DNA of 53,583 nucleotides from Elusimicrobia bacterium UBA5214 (GCA_002412545.1 DHVG01000014.1:212004-265586), one strand, 5' to 3'. Positions 41,731 to 51,476 are shown, counted from the first letter of the stretch. The notes: generated from the sequence alone by a model not told the origin. Numbers and translations are program-made.

Positions 41731-41791
41731 AATAGAGGAGAATTTATTGAAAAGAGATTTAGTAAAAACCTAAGGAGGTTTTATTGGAAAG

Positions 41792-42607
41792 ATGAAAAGA
41801 AAAATTATTTTATTCTTTTTCTTGTTATTAAACGCAGTTATTTTTGCTCAAGAAATTGAGAAAAGTACACCAAATAAAATTTCAAGTGGAGAAGAAATTA
41901 AAAAGCGGCAGGAAGAGGAAATCGAGAAAGAGAGCAAATATACTTTGGAAAGAATAGACACGCTTAAAAAAAGAACTCACCAAATTGAGCAGGGAAGAAC
42001 AAAGGGGGACTCTTCTAAAGAAAAACATACTGAAGGGGAGAAAGATTTTCTCATAGATTTGGACCTTGCGATTTCTGGGGTTGGGCGAGCGAGAGAGAAA
42101 TCAGCGGTTCCTTATTTGACGGAAATTCTCCTTTGGGACCCTTATCCGGATAATAGGGTAAACGCTGCTCAGGCTTTGGGAATGATTAGTTCAACGGAGA
42201 CTATTCCAGCCTTAAGAAAGGCGCTGGAAGACGAGGAATTGGCAGTTCAGCAGTCAGTGGCCAAAATCCTATTTAACTGGGGAGAAAGAGAAATTACCTT
42301 ACCTGTCTGGGAAAAAATTGTCCAAATAAAAAATTTAGATGATTTGGATGAGACATTAAAAGGTCAGAGTCGAGCGGACGTTTATTATTACTTTATTGAA
42401 TTGCCGGACAAATCTGAAAAACAGAAAAGATTCGCCAAGGAGAGAATTCAAGAAATAAAAGAAGCAATGATAATAGATGCAGTAAGAAAGTTGAAAGGAA
42501 TTGGTAACCCAAAAGTCATCACAATTATTAGAGAAGTCGCTTTGACTCATCCCAATAGTAACATTCGTAAAGAAGCAACAAAAATTTTGAATGAGAAAAG
42601 TCAATGA
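41792..42607 (+). CDS. Exported HEAT-repeat protein
   Basis: A 271-residue protein with a signal peptide (IILFFFLLLNAVIFA). A charged linker (about residues 20-85) is followed by HEAT repeats of the PBS-lyase type: RVNAAQALGMISSTETIPAL, RKALEDEELAVQQSVAKILF, and a last pair RKLKGIGNPKVITIIREVAL. Role unknown; such repeats bind proteins. A good ribosome site (AAGGAGGT) lies 20 bp before the start. Its stop overlaps the ATG of the next, broken gene. Confidence 0.75.
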   Translation: MKRKIILFFFLLLNAVIFAQEIEKSTPNKISSGEEIKKRQEEEIEKESKYTLERIDTLKKRTHQIEQGRTKGDSSKEKHTEGEKDFLIDLDLAISGVGRAREKSAVPYLTEILLWDPYPDNRVNAAQALGMISSTETIPALRKALEDEELAVQQSVAKILFNWGEREITLPVWEKIVQIKNLDDLDETLKGQSRADVYYYFIELPDKSEKQKRFAKERIQEIKEAMIIDAVRKLKGIGNPKVITIIREVALTHPNSNIRKEATKILNEKSQ

Positions 42608-43073
42608 AAAGAATTGTCCCGCGTGGTTTTCTTTTGGCAATAGTTCTTGGTTTGTAGTCGTTTGTATCCGTTTTCGCTCTGTCTAATTTCTTGGCCGAGG
42701 ATGTAGACATCTTTGAAAATTCAGCTGACCCATATAAACTTGTATCTATGGGTATAAAAGGTAAAAGTTCAGTAGAAAATGAATTTACAGTTATTCCTTC
42801 GGTAGATGGTGCTTTATTTAGACAGACGAGCAAAATTTGCGTTTCCGTCCCAAGAGTTGGTTGGCGACAAACACTGAGTATACATTTATTCTTTCTGATA
42901 AAGCGAAGGACTTGGTTGGTAATCCTTTAGATAAAAATTATTTTTTCACGTTCAAAACTGCCGGAACTATCCCCGGAGTAGATGTAGTGATTGTGATTGA
43001 TAAATCCGCGATGATGGCGTTAGGTTTAGGAAGGTGTAAAGAGTCAGCAGTTGAGGTAATTGATAATTCTTAA
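42604..43073 (+). pseudogene. Broken Big_5-VWA protein gene, paralogue of the 44109 gene
   Basis: Starts as an exported protein (MKRIVPRGFLLAIVLGL), then an in-frame TAG after 17 codons; the frame continues SFVSVFALSNFLAEDVD. It then jumps into an SbsA-type Ig (Big_5) domain (NEFTVIPSVDGALF). A frameshift near 42830-42840 moves to the frame of RFRPKSWLATNTEYTFILSD, and the gene ends soon after the first VWA strand (GVDVVIVIDKSAMMALGLG). The VWA part 42996-43060 is almost identical in DNA to 45552-45616 of the intact gene. At least one stop, one frameshift and a 3' truncation. Confidence 0.85.
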
Positions 43074-43126
43074 ATATGTTTAATAAAATCTGGATAGAAA
43101 TTTAAGAAAGTAGCGAGGTGAAAAAA

Positions 43127-44116
43127 ATGAAAAAAATAATTTTAATTGGTTTAACAGTTTTAACACTCACAAATTTAGGGTTGGGTCAGGAAGTTTCTAC
43201 TGAGCCGGTAAGTGAGGTGCAGATTGAAGAATATGTCCCAAAGGTGATAATTGAAGGGAAATGGGGAACTGGAGAAGGAGAGTTTGGAAGAGATGAAGGA
43301 TTCCAAAAATTTTATGACCCCACAAGTTTAGCAGCGGATTCATTAGGTAACATCTATATACTTGATGTGGTAAACAATAGAATCCAGAAATTTAATAACG
43401 AAGGAAAATATTTGCTTTCAATACCGGTTGATTCATTTAAAGGTAAAGCCAAATACTGGGAAGGAAAACCAATTGAAAATCCGTTTATGAAAGGAAGGTA
43501 TACGACTATTCCAACAGAGGCTGAAGGTATAAACATCGTCATTGACTCACAGGATAACCTCTATTACTACTTAATCAAAGGAGAAAAAGGAGAAGTCTGG
43601 CAGTTTAAAGAGGATAAGTTGGTGAAGAAGTGGGAAGTGGAGAAAGGAAAATATTTAGATTGGGAAGAAAGAGAGTTGTGGATTCGCGATGTTATTTATG
43701 CAAAGGAAGACTATAGCGTTTTTGAGAAAAAGAATTACTCTCGGGAAAAATTAGAGAAAGCCAGGAATGAAAAGAACAAAGAAAGGAAATTCAAATTAGA
43801 ATCAAAAGATGAAAATTCGTTAATTTTTGTCAATCCTGCGGGGAAACGATTAAAAATAAAAAATGTATTGAATATGAGATTTGATGAAGAAGGAATAACT
43901 ACAAAAAATAATAAATTTGCAATATTTGTCAACGAAGATAGGAAAAAGTGGTCCTATTTTTATGACTTATCTGGAAAACTGATGTCAAAGTTAAAAGCAG
44001 AAAGTTATCCTTCGGTTGTAAGTTTACGGGACGAAGAAGGAAATTTTTATTCAGTGGAGGCTACAGAAAAAATACTAAAGGTAATAAAATACACAAAAGA
44101 AGCGACAAATGAATAA
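43127..44116 (+). CDS. Exported NHL/beta-propeller-like protein
   Basis: A 329-residue protein with a signal peptide (IILIGLTVLTLTNLGLG). An NHL-repeat-like segment is visible (FYDPTSLAADSLGNIYILDV, VNNRIQKFNNEGKYLLS), followed by propeller-like blades (NIVIDSQDNLYYYLI, VVSLRDEEGNFYSVEA) and a lysine/glutamate-rich section. I start at ATG 43127, after GCGAGGTG; GTG 43118 lies within that ribosome site. The stop overlaps the next start codon. Likely periplasmic; ligand or partner unknown. Confidence 0.7.
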   Translation: MKKIILIGLTVLTLTNLGLGQEVSTEPVSEVQIEEYVPKVIIEGKWGTGEGEFGRDEGFQKFYDPTSLAADSLGNIYILDVVNNRIQKFNNEGKYLLSIPVDSFKGKAKYWEGKPIENPFMKGRYTTIPTEAEGINIVIDSQDNLYYYLIKGEKGEVWQFKEDKLVKKWEVEKGKYLDWEERELWIRDVIYAKEDYSVFEKKNYSREKLEKARNEKNKERKFKLESKDENSLIFVNPAGKRLKIKNVLNMRFDEEGITTKNNKFAIFVNEDRKKWSYFYDLSGKLMSKLKAESYPSVVSLRDEEGNFYSVEATEKILKVIKYTKEATNE

Positions 44117-47100
44117 AGTAAGAAAAGTTTTTCTTGTAATAAGCATTTTATTCTTTTATAGTTTGGCATTTGCTCGTGATAGAACTAATGTTATCACCGA
44201 GGCAGAAAATTATAGAATCTATTCGTGGACACCTTCACTATCAAATATTTTAGACATAAAAAAGTATATTAGAAGACCTGATGGGACGATAGAAATAAAA
44301 GATGAACCGGATGAAATTGACGACCGATCCCAAGTTTCTCCTGATGGTAAATCGTATTCGCCTGAAGGGAACGCAAACTGGTGGCCCTTTGAAAAAGGTC
44401 AGTCTTACCTCGGGGAAGCGTATGCGTTTGGTGAAGATGATACGCTTTCAGAATTTGAGAAGAAGGTAAAAGCAGTATCTCCATATATAAACCAGAGATG
44501 GATAGCCGGAAGAAGAGGTATTGGCGATCCCCTCACACCTGAGCCACTTCCTACCGGATATAACGGGTTTACCGGGATTGATTGTGCTGAATTTGTTGAA
44601 GAAGTGTGGATGTCTGGTAATACAACAGATATATACAGCGGTACGATAGGTACAAAATATGGGATAAAAATTACTGATTACAGTTTAATTAAGCCCGGAG
44701 ATTTATTGTATGACCCTGCTGGACATGTTGTCTTAGTAAGAGATAAATTGGAATATATGACATCCAGTACAGGTACAGTTACGCTAATTCATTCTGCATG
44801 GTTGTCTTACTCAACAGGGAAACATATGAGAAGAGTAATAGAAGAAACAATAGATTTTAAGATAGAAGATGCCGAATTAAAATTATACAGGTATGGAATT
44901 TATAAAATTCATACTCCTTATACTCCTTTCCCTCTATTTTCCAACTTTACTCCTTCACCAGATTCAGTTACCACTGATGCTACCCCGGAAATAAAGTTTA
45001 CCGTGAAATCCGGGACAAATCTTCTTGTTAGTTCTACTGTTATGAAACTTAACGGTAACCCTGTCTCTCCGACTTTTTCTCCTTCAACCAATGCTAAAGA
45101 AATCACTGTTTCTTATACTCCGGTGACTCCTTTAGGTATCGGGGAATATACGGTCTCAGTTTATGCGAAGAATGAACTGAATTTAGAAGAAGAAACAAGT
45201 TGGCAGTTCAGTGTTTCCGATACCGAACCACCAGAAGTTTTATCTACAAGTCCTCAAGACCAAACAACTAATATTCCGGTAAATACAGATATTGTCATTT
45301 CTTTTAGTGAAGCAATGGATAAGGGTTCAGTAGAAAGTGGATTAACTATTATTCCCTCGGTAGAAGGAGATTTTTATTGGGTGGATAATAAAACCTTAAG
45401 ATTCCGTCCGAGAAGTTATTTATCTGCTGCCGAATATACAGCAATCATCTCCCGGAATGTTAAAGATTTAGCCGGTAATTCTTTGGGGAGAGATTATCTA
45501 TTTACTTTTAGAACCAGCCCCGAAGTTAAAGGTGTAGATGTAGTAATGGTCATTGATAAATCCGCGATGATGGCGTTAGGTTTAGGAAGGTGTAAAGAGG
45601 CAGCAGTTGAGGTAATTAACCATTTAGACCCTTTAACTGACCGGGTAGCAGTGGTTTCTTTTGACCAAGATGCATATACCGGACCAGAGGCACCTTACAC
45701 GGGTGGCTATGGTTATTCTTTAGGGAATGATTTTGATTATGCAAAAATGATGGTCAACAGTATAAGTGCAGCGGGTATGACCAATGTTACTGCTGGTTTG
45801 ATGGTTGCTTATGAAGAACTGAGTAAAGTTCCCCAAGGAAGAAAGAAAGTAGTTTTAGTTTATACTGACTGGGACCATAATTATCTCGTTTATCCACCCG
45901 GGTACGAACCGGTATTAAAAGAAATAACAAAACTTGGTAGCCCGATTTACACTTTTTACCCGGTTTATGACATGGTAAGCAGTGAGAATGAACGGTTTAT
46001 TACGGAGAGTGGTGGCAAACTTTTCCGTGCGGCAGAGTACGCAGAATATGCTACTATAAGCAAAATGGCGGTAACTGAAGTAAAGAGTAATACTTTACTT
46101 TTGAGCCATACCGGTTCTGATGAAACTTTTGATGTTGATTCATCGTTAAGGAAGATTTCTCTTGTTTTGAAGGATGGTAGAGATTTATTGCTTTATAGTC
46201 CAGATGGTAGTTTGGTGCAGGAAGGGGATACACTCTGGCTGAAGACAACCTATGGTGAAATGTGTGAAATTGCAAATCCACAACCTGGTCAATGGCGGGC
46301 ACAGTTTCATAGCAGTCTTGATGCTGTCGCTAAGAGTGGGGTTTATCTTGATTTTCCAGACCAGATAAAAAGCGGAGCAAACGACCCACTAACAATTACT
46401 GCGCGTTTGGTTGGTTTTAGTGAAGTGAAAAAAATTGAGGAAGCAAGTTTGGTCGTAGTGGACAAATTATTCAAGGTTGATGGTTATACTTGGGAGAAGA
46501 AAATTACTCTTGAGGACCAAGGTGAAGGAATTTACAAATGCACATTTATTCCGCAAGAACTGCTTGAATATTGGCTTGACCCGGGATATGTGAGTCATCC
46601 ACTTGAGATAAAGATTTCCGGGAAGAATCTTCTCGGTGAACCTTTTGTGCGGAAAAAGAAGTTCGTACTTTATGTAGAAGACCAACCACCAAAAATAGTG
46701 GAATATTCACCGGTAGGGAAAATTTATGAACGGCAACCAACAGTTTCAATAAGGATTACTGATGACCTACGTGTATTTAACTATGTTGGTGGTTACATTG
46801 TTCTTGATGGCGAGAGAATACATAGTTTTGGTCGTCATTCTGACTTGGAAGAAAGCGAATTTGTAATTGTCTCTACATATACACCGGTTCAACCCCTAAG
46901 TGTTGGGGAACATCAGGTCAGCGTCATTTGCAATGACGCTGCTGGATGGCAGGACTGGGAACGAAATAGAGTAAGCATTAGTTGGAGTTTTGAAATCTTA
47001 GATTCAGTTGCTGAGATATCCAGCCCGGGAGAAGGAAGTTTTGTTGGTAGCGGACAGATAAATATTCTCGGTTCAGCGAGAGGAGAAAAATTCAAAGAAT

Positions 47101-48359
47101 ACAAACTTGAGTACGCAAGCGAAGTGAACCCAACAACCTGGTTTACAGTTACTACTTCGTTTAGCCCGGTTTCAAAGAGTATTTTAGGTGTGTGGAACAC
47201 TACTTCCTTAAAAGGAGGGAAGTACATTCTTAGATTAACTGTAGGTGATACTGAAGGTGCCAGTGTAACTACTACAATGACCGTAGTGCTGGATAACTTT
47301 CTTCCATGTGTCCGAATTACTAATCCAGGAGACGGGGAAACAGTAAAAGGTGAAACTAATATTGATTTTCCTACTTACGATACACAGATAGAAGGGATAT
47401 ATGCTCCCACTGCAAAAGTTGACCTCTCTGTTGATGGTATTTACAAAGATACGGTGCAACAACTCTTCCTATATGATGATTTCAATGACGGTAATGCTGA
47501 TGGCTGGACAATAGGGAATGCTGATTATTCTACGCGCTGGACTGTTTCTTCGGGCAAATATGTTCATTACGCGAGTAATGAATATTTGGGAAGTTATGCT
47601 TACGCTGGTGATGAATCCTGGAGAAATTATATTTTTAAGGTTAAGTTTATGGCGAAAATTGGCGGGGGAGGCGCACCGGGTACAATTTTCCGGATGAAAG
47701 ACACAAACAATTATTACCGTTTAACTTTCCCCGGTGATGTGGTCTTAGAGAAAATTATCGGAGGTGTTTCTACTACTTTGGCAAGCCAATCGGGACCATT
47801 TTATACTAATACCTTGTATGAAGTTAAAGTATCCCTTACTGACCACCAGATAAGTGTAAAGATATACCAATGTGAACCACCACAAACACAAGTTGCCTCT
47901 TTAGAAGTGCTTGACTTTTCCTTAATACGCGGTAAAATTGGTTTATATAGTGAGCGTGGACAAGAAGTACATTTTGATGATGTAGAAGTGATAAATTTAG
48001 ACCATCCGTATGATTGGTTTTGGGATACAACTCTTTATTCGGATGGTGAACATACAATTCGTGCGGTTGCCTACGATATTGCAGGGAATTCTGCGGAAGC
48101 TTCTATAAAGGTAATCACGGACAATACACCACCGAGATTGAGTAATGTTTCTGCTTCCCCCGAAATTTTTTCCCCGAATAGCGATGGTGTTAAAGATAAA
48201 ACAGAAATTTCTTGTACTTTTGAAGAGGAACTTGTCCCGACGTTTAAAATTTATGATAGCAGTGGGAACTTATTGCGGACACTATTTACTGAAGTAAGAG
48301 GAATTCTGTTTGTTGATGATTTCAATGATGGTAATGCTGCTGGATGGCAAGATAGTTAA
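44109..48359 (+). CDS. Giant exported multidomain protein: NlpC/P60-like, Big_5, VWA, Ig/LamG-like, truncated FlgD-like end
   Basis: 1416 residues. Signal peptide 1-22. A putative NlpC/P60-type cysteine peptidase (about 90-260) has the cysteine in GFTGIDCAEFVEEVW and the histidine in DPAGHVVLVRD. Ig-like and SbsA-type Big_5 domains (about 275-475) follow, then a VWA domain (about 478-650) whose MIDAS reads DKSAMM, lacking the last serine of DxSxS. Further Ig-like domains come next, one with a LamG-like cassette starting DDFNDGNADGW inserted within it (about 1118-1300). At the end a FlgD-like domain (IFSPNSDGVKDKTEI) is cut short in a second DFNDGNAAGW cassette, stopping after 5 more residues. 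Likely a cell-surface wall-acting or adhesive protein with a recently lost C-terminus. Confidence 0.75.
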   Translation: MNKVRKVFLVISILFFYSLAFARDRTNVITEAENYRIYSWTPSLSNILDIKKYIRRPDGTIEIKDEPDEIDDRSQVSPDGKSYSPEGNANWWPFEKGQSYLGEAYAFGEDDTLSEFEKKVKAVSPYINQRWIAGRRGIGDPLTPEPLPTGYNGFTGIDCAEFVEEVWMSGNTTDIYSGTIGTKYGIKITDYSLIKPGDLLYDPAGHVVLVRDKLEYMTSSTGTVTLIHSAWLSYSTGKHMRRVIEETIDFKIEDAELKLYRYGIYKIHTPYTPFPLFSNFTPSPDSVTTDATPEIKFTVKSGTNLLVSSTVMKLNGNPVSPTFSPSTNAKEITVSYTPVTPLGIGEYTVSVYAKNELNLEEETSWQFSVSDTEPPEVLSTSPQDQTTNIPVNTDIVISFSEAMDKGSVESGLTIIPSVEGDFYWVDNKTLRFRPRSYLSAAEYTAIISRNVKDLAGNSLGRDYLFTFRTSPEVKGVDVVMVIDKSAMMALGLGRCKEAAVEVINHLDPLTDRVAVVSFDQDAYTGPEAPYTGGYGYSLGNDFDYAKMMVNSISAAGMTNVTAGLMVAYEELSKVPQGRKKVVLVYTDWDHNYLVYPPGYEPVLKEITKLGSPIYTFYPVYDMVSSENERFITESGGKLFRAAEYAEYATISKMAVTEVKSNTLLLSHTGSDETFDVDSSLRKISLVLKDGRDLLLYSPDGSLVQEGDTLWLKTTYGEMCEIANPQPGQWRAQFHSSLDAVAKSGVYLDFPDQIKSGANDPLTITARLVGFSEVKKIEEASLVVVDKLFKVDGYTWEKKITLEDQGEGIYKCTFIPQELLEYWLDPGYVSHPLEIKISGKNLLGEPFVRKKKFVLYVEDQPPKIVEYSPVGKIYERQPTVSIRITDDLRVFNYVGGYIVLDGERIHSFGRHSDLEESEFVIVSTYTPVQPLSVGEHQVSVICNDAAGWQDWERNRVSISWSFEILDSVAEISSPGEGSFVGSGQINILGSARGEKFKEYKLEYASEVNPTTWFTVTTSFSPVSKSILGVWNTTSLKGGKYILRLTVGDTEGASVTTTMTVVLDNFLPCVRITNPGDGETVKGETNIDFPTYDTQIEGIYAPTAKVDLSVDGIYKDTVQQLFLYDDFNDGNADGWTIGNADYSTRWTVSSGKYVHYASNEYLGSYAYAGDESWRNYIFKVKFMAKIGGGGAPGTIFRMKDTNNYYRLTFPGDVVLEKIIGGVSTTLASQSGPFYTNTLYEVKVSLTDHQISVKIYQCEPPQTQVASLEVLDFSLIRGKIGLYSERGQEVHFDDVEVINLDHPYDWFWDTTLYSDGEHTIRAVAYDIAGNSAEASIKVITDNTPPRLSNVSASPEIFSPNSDGVKDKTEISCTFEEELVPTFKIYDSSGNLLRTLFTEVRGILFVDDFNDGNAAGWQDS

Positions 48360-48397
48360 AAATTTAGTATATTTTCTGAAGGAGGAATAGAAAAACA

Positions 48398-49540
48398 ATG
48401 AAAAGGAAGATTATTTTAATCTTACTAATTCTAACTGGTTTTAGTTTAGTTTTTGCTCAGGAAAAGCAAGTCAAAATTGAGATAATTTTTGAGAAGGAAT
48501 TTGATGGTAATGTGGAAGGAGTAAGTTTTAGCACGGTGACTGGGCTGATTGGAATCAATTTGGAAAAAGAAGGAAAATACAGGTTTATCGTGCTTAACCA
48601 AAAAGGCGAGATTCTCTTAGAAAAACCTCTTCCACCGGGAACAAAAATTTCAAAGTACGGTGGTAAAATCTATGCTACTTCTTCGGCAGAAAAAGGTGAA
48701 GGTTACGAGTTACGCTGTTATGATTTAAAGGGAAATATCTTATGGACAAGGTATTTTTCTTTACCGCCAGAGATTTCAGGTAATGAAGAATATATTGCTG
48801 AATTCCTTGCTAACGAAGCAGAGTCTCAGCCTCTTCTTGTGATGTATGACATTCGTGGCAATAAACTTTGGGAAAGAGATTTTTCCACACGGCACTGGTA
48901 TGGTCATCTTCTTTATGACGGAAGGTTTATTGTCATTGAATATGATAGAAAGAGTAAAAACTACACTTTGTCACTTTTTAGCCCTGAAGGAAATAATTTG
49001 TGGCAATATCAAATGAATCAAGATTATCATTTCCCTCGGATAACATCAAGCAAGGGCAAGTATTTTTTTGTTACTCTAGATCGAATAAACCGAAGTGGCC
49101 GAGATGCGCCACCGGAGAATCAAATAATTGCTTTTGATGTCGAAAAAGGATTCCTGTGGAGAAAAGGAGGATTCTTCGTTGCCAGTGAAGCATATATGTC
49201 CGAAGATGGGATGTATTTGGTCGGATTCAACCATATAACGAAAGAAATATTTTCAATTAGTTCTGATAAGGAAATAGAAATGTTCAAGTTTAATTTCGGG
49301 AGAGGAAGCGTGGAGTATGTTAGCATATCCCCGGACAACGAATACTTTTTGGTAACACATACCCCAGAATTGAATGAGCCTTCTGTGATATATTTGTTAA
49401 ACAGGAATGGTGTGGCTATAACTCAATTTAAAGCAGAGGGAGCATACTCATATTACAGATTTTTAGACAGTGAAATGATAACTTCAAGAGAGATAAGAAA
49501 AGGACAGAAGTATAGATTACTTCGTCTCGTTACCGAATAG
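48398..49540 (+). CDS. Exported beta-propeller (PQQ/WD-like) protein
   Basis: A 380-residue protein with a signal peptide (IILILLILTGFSLVFA). Repeated blade motifs follow the pattern 'x-L-x-GN-LW': YDLKGNILWTRYF, YDIRGNKLWERDF, FSPEGNNLWQYQM, FDVEKGFLWRKGG, near residues 100, 150, 195 and 245, with YVSISPDNEYFLVTHT later. This is the PQQ-like/WD40-like propeller pattern without a cofactor site. Probably periplasmic or surface-bound, binding role unknown. GAAGGAGGA precedes the start. Confidence 0.72.
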   Translation: MKRKIILILLILTGFSLVFAQEKQVKIEIIFEKEFDGNVEGVSFSTVTGLIGINLEKEGKYRFIVLNQKGEILLEKPLPPGTKISKYGGKIYATSSAEKGEGYELRCYDLKGNILWTRYFSLPPEISGNEEYIAEFLANEAESQPLLVMYDIRGNKLWERDFSTRHWYGHLLYDGRFIVIEYDRKSKNYTLSLFSPEGNNLWQYQMNQDYHFPRITSSKGKYFFVTLDRINRSGRDAPPENQIIAFDVEKGFLWRKGGFFVASEAYMSEDGMYLVGFNHITKEIFSISSDKEIEMFKFNFGRGSVEYVSISPDNEYFLVTHTPELNEPSVIYLLNRNGVAITQFKAEGAYSYYRFLDSEMITSREIRKGQKYRLLRLVTE

Positions 49541-49552
49541 CAAGTTAATCCT

Positions 49553-50617
49553 ATGAGATATAAGTTTTGCGGAATCTTCTTTTTCGTTTCGGTTTTATTA
49601 ACTGTTAAATTATCTGCTGCTGACTGGCCGGTTTCTGGGAATTGGCCTCAAGAATTGTCTTCTGACTTTGGTCCAAGGATGATAAAGGGAAAATTTGATT
49701 TTCACGACGGAATAGATTTTCCTGTTCTTAAAGGAACGAAGGTCTTCGCAGCAAGAAGTGGATATGTGAAAGAAATCGGATGGCAAGATACTGACGAGAA
49801 AATAGGGCTTGGTTATCGGATCCGTATTGAGGATGATATTTATGGTCATTTACTACCACCAAGTGATACTTATCCGCAATTGGTAGAAAAAGGACAGTGG
49901 GTTGAGGCAGGAATAACGCCGATTGGTTGGTCAGGGGCCACAGGTAATGCTTCGGAATATAATACAGACGGAACAGTCAAAAAAGAACATTCCCATTTAC
50001 ATTTTCAAGTTGGACCTACAGGAAGTGCAACTAATCCTCTCAAAATCTTCACTTATGATTCTTCCATTCCTCAAATCAAAACTGTAGAGTTATACGGAGA
50101 TGTAGTTCCTGTTGATAAACTCAGAGCAAATGGTAAAATCAAAATAGATGCCTATATTGAAACAATAACCAAAGATTTAGATGTCATTGAATTTTCTTTA
50201 AGCCCCGACCGTGCGGGTTCAGGTTTCCCGGTAAAATTTGATTATCATAACTGGGATTCTGCCCATAGTACTTTGGAAAGAGTGAAATCTTATACTGACC
50301 AGGTATCTCCTGCCGAAGACCACTTTTTCTACGAATTTGATAGCGGGAACTTGAGTAGTGGTGACTATACCTTAACCGTAAAAGCAACTGATGTTCAAGG
50401 AAATTCAACTACAAAAAGCATTTCTTTCACTGTGGACTGGACTGCCAAAATTAAACTTGAGAAAGCCGAGGCATCACCGGAAATTTTCTCTCCTAATTCT
50501 GATGGTACTAAAGACAAAACCGAGATTACTTATACTTTATCTGAAGAACTTGCTCCAGTAGTTGAGATTTATAATGAGAAAGGAGATTTGGTAAGAGAAT
50601 TTAGTATTAGAACATAG
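49553..50617 (+). CDS. M23 zinc endopeptidase with Ig-like domain and truncated FlgD-like end
   Basis: An exported peptidoglycan peptidase of 354 residues. Signal peptide 1-22. The M23/LytM domain (about 25-165) has full zinc and catalytic positions: H51 and D55 in FDFHDGIDFPV, H148 and H150 in HSHLHFQVGP. An Ig-like domain (about 175-300) follows, then a FlgD-like domain that begins SPEIFSPNSDGTKDKTEI and stops early after GDLVREFSIRT, where paralogues continue with a cassette and the second half of the domain. Unlike the EnvC-like protein at 14855, this M23 looks active. Likely cuts cell-wall crosslinks at the surface. Confidence 0.85.
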   Translation: MRYKFCGIFFFVSVLLTVKLSAADWPVSGNWPQELSSDFGPRMIKGKFDFHDGIDFPVLKGTKVFAARSGYVKEIGWQDTDEKIGLGYRIRIEDDIYGHLLPPSDTYPQLVEKGQWVEAGITPIGWSGATGNASEYNTDGTVKKEHSHLHFQVGPTGSATNPLKIFTYDSSIPQIKTVELYGDVVPVDKLRANGKIKIDAYIETITKDLDVIEFSLSPDRAGSGFPVKFDYHNWDSAHSTLERVKSYTDQVSPAEDHFFYEFDSGNLSSGDYTLTVKATDVQGNSTTKSISFTVDWTAKIKLEKAEASPEIFSPNSDGTKDKTEITYTLSEELAPVVEIYNEKGDLVREFSIRT

Positions 50618-50630
50618 GAGGATTTGAAAG

Positions 50631-51458
50631 ATGAAAAATTTAAACAAGAAAATTTTGTTAGTCGTTATGTTTTTCGGTTTGCATGGTGCCGTGAATGGTG
50701 AAGAAGAAATACCAAATGAGTCGACAGAAACGGTTAAACAAGTAAAAATAGAAGGTGAGTTTGACCTGCCCTTACTTAACTTAGACAAAGAAAAAATAAA
50801 GGAATTAGCGAAAGAAGAAAGGAATACACCGGTAGGAGTGTTTATTTCTGCATTGAATGTTTATTTAACACCGTTACCAATAATCGGGGAAAAAGAAGAA
50901 TTGAAAAAAGAATTGATAAAAAAGGTCAAAAAATTGGAAAAATATGTTTACGGGTTGTACTTTGATACAGCAAAGTCATCTTTAAGACTGTTCCGTTTTC
51001 GTGAAACAAAGGACGAAAAATGGCTTAATGCTGAATTTACAAAAGAAGAAATACAAATGTATCAAGGACTTATATTGGGAGAATTGTTTGAGTTATTAGA
51101 TCATCAATTGTATGGAAGTATGCCGTATAATAAAATCAATATTGTCAGTATTGAATATTACAAAAAGGATATCGTCAAAATGAAATTAGAAAAATTGGTA
51201 AAAACTAAAGAAGGACTAAAATATTTTCCTGCGGCATCGGTCATAATGATAAAAGAAAAAGGGAAATGGAAATTTGCCGGTGATGAATCAAGACTTGACG
51301 GAAAAATAGAAGAATTTTTAACCGACCCTAATAAGTTTTTTAGTAATGCGGAGAAAAAAACAAGAGAACGACACAAAAAAGAAGCAGAAGTGCGACAAAA
51401 ACACTTAGAGTGGGAAAAGAAAAGACAGGAAGAGATGAAAAAGAAAAAAAGCGAGTAG
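50631..51458 (+). CDS. Exported protein of unknown function with charged C-terminal helix
   Basis: Not recognised. 275 residues: signal peptide about 1-23 (ILLVVMFFGLHGAVNG), an alpha/beta middle part with VGVFISALNVYLTPLPIIGE and FPAASVIMIKEKGKWKFAGD, the latter resembling the end of NTF2-like or lumazine-type secreted domains, and a strongly charged helix at the end (about 235-275, rich in K, E and R). It starts 13 bp after the M23 stop and is followed 18 bp later by the PLC-like gene, so it probably belongs to the same transcript. Confidence 0.55.
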   Translation: MKNLNKKILLVVMFFGLHGAVNGEEEIPNESTETVKQVKIEGEFDLPLLNLDKEKIKELAKEERNTPVGVFISALNVYLTPLPIIGEKEELKKELIKKVKKLEKYVYGLYFDTAKSSLRLFRFRETKDEKWLNAEFTKEEIQMYQGLILGELFELLDHQLYGSMPYNKINIVSIEYYKKDIVKMKLEKLVKTKEGLKYFPAASVIMIKEKGKWKFAGDESRLDGKIEEFLTDPNKFFSNAEKKTRERHKKEAEVRQKHLEWEKKRQEEMKKKKSE

Positions 51459-51476
51459 AAATAAGAAAAAAACCTT

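Noticed and set aside
42604..42700. Stop-codon recoding (in-frame TAG read through) in a short exported protein
   Set aside because: The same gene also has a frameshift and a 3' truncation, so simple decay explains the TAG. No sign of pyrrolysine or other recoding genes in the window.
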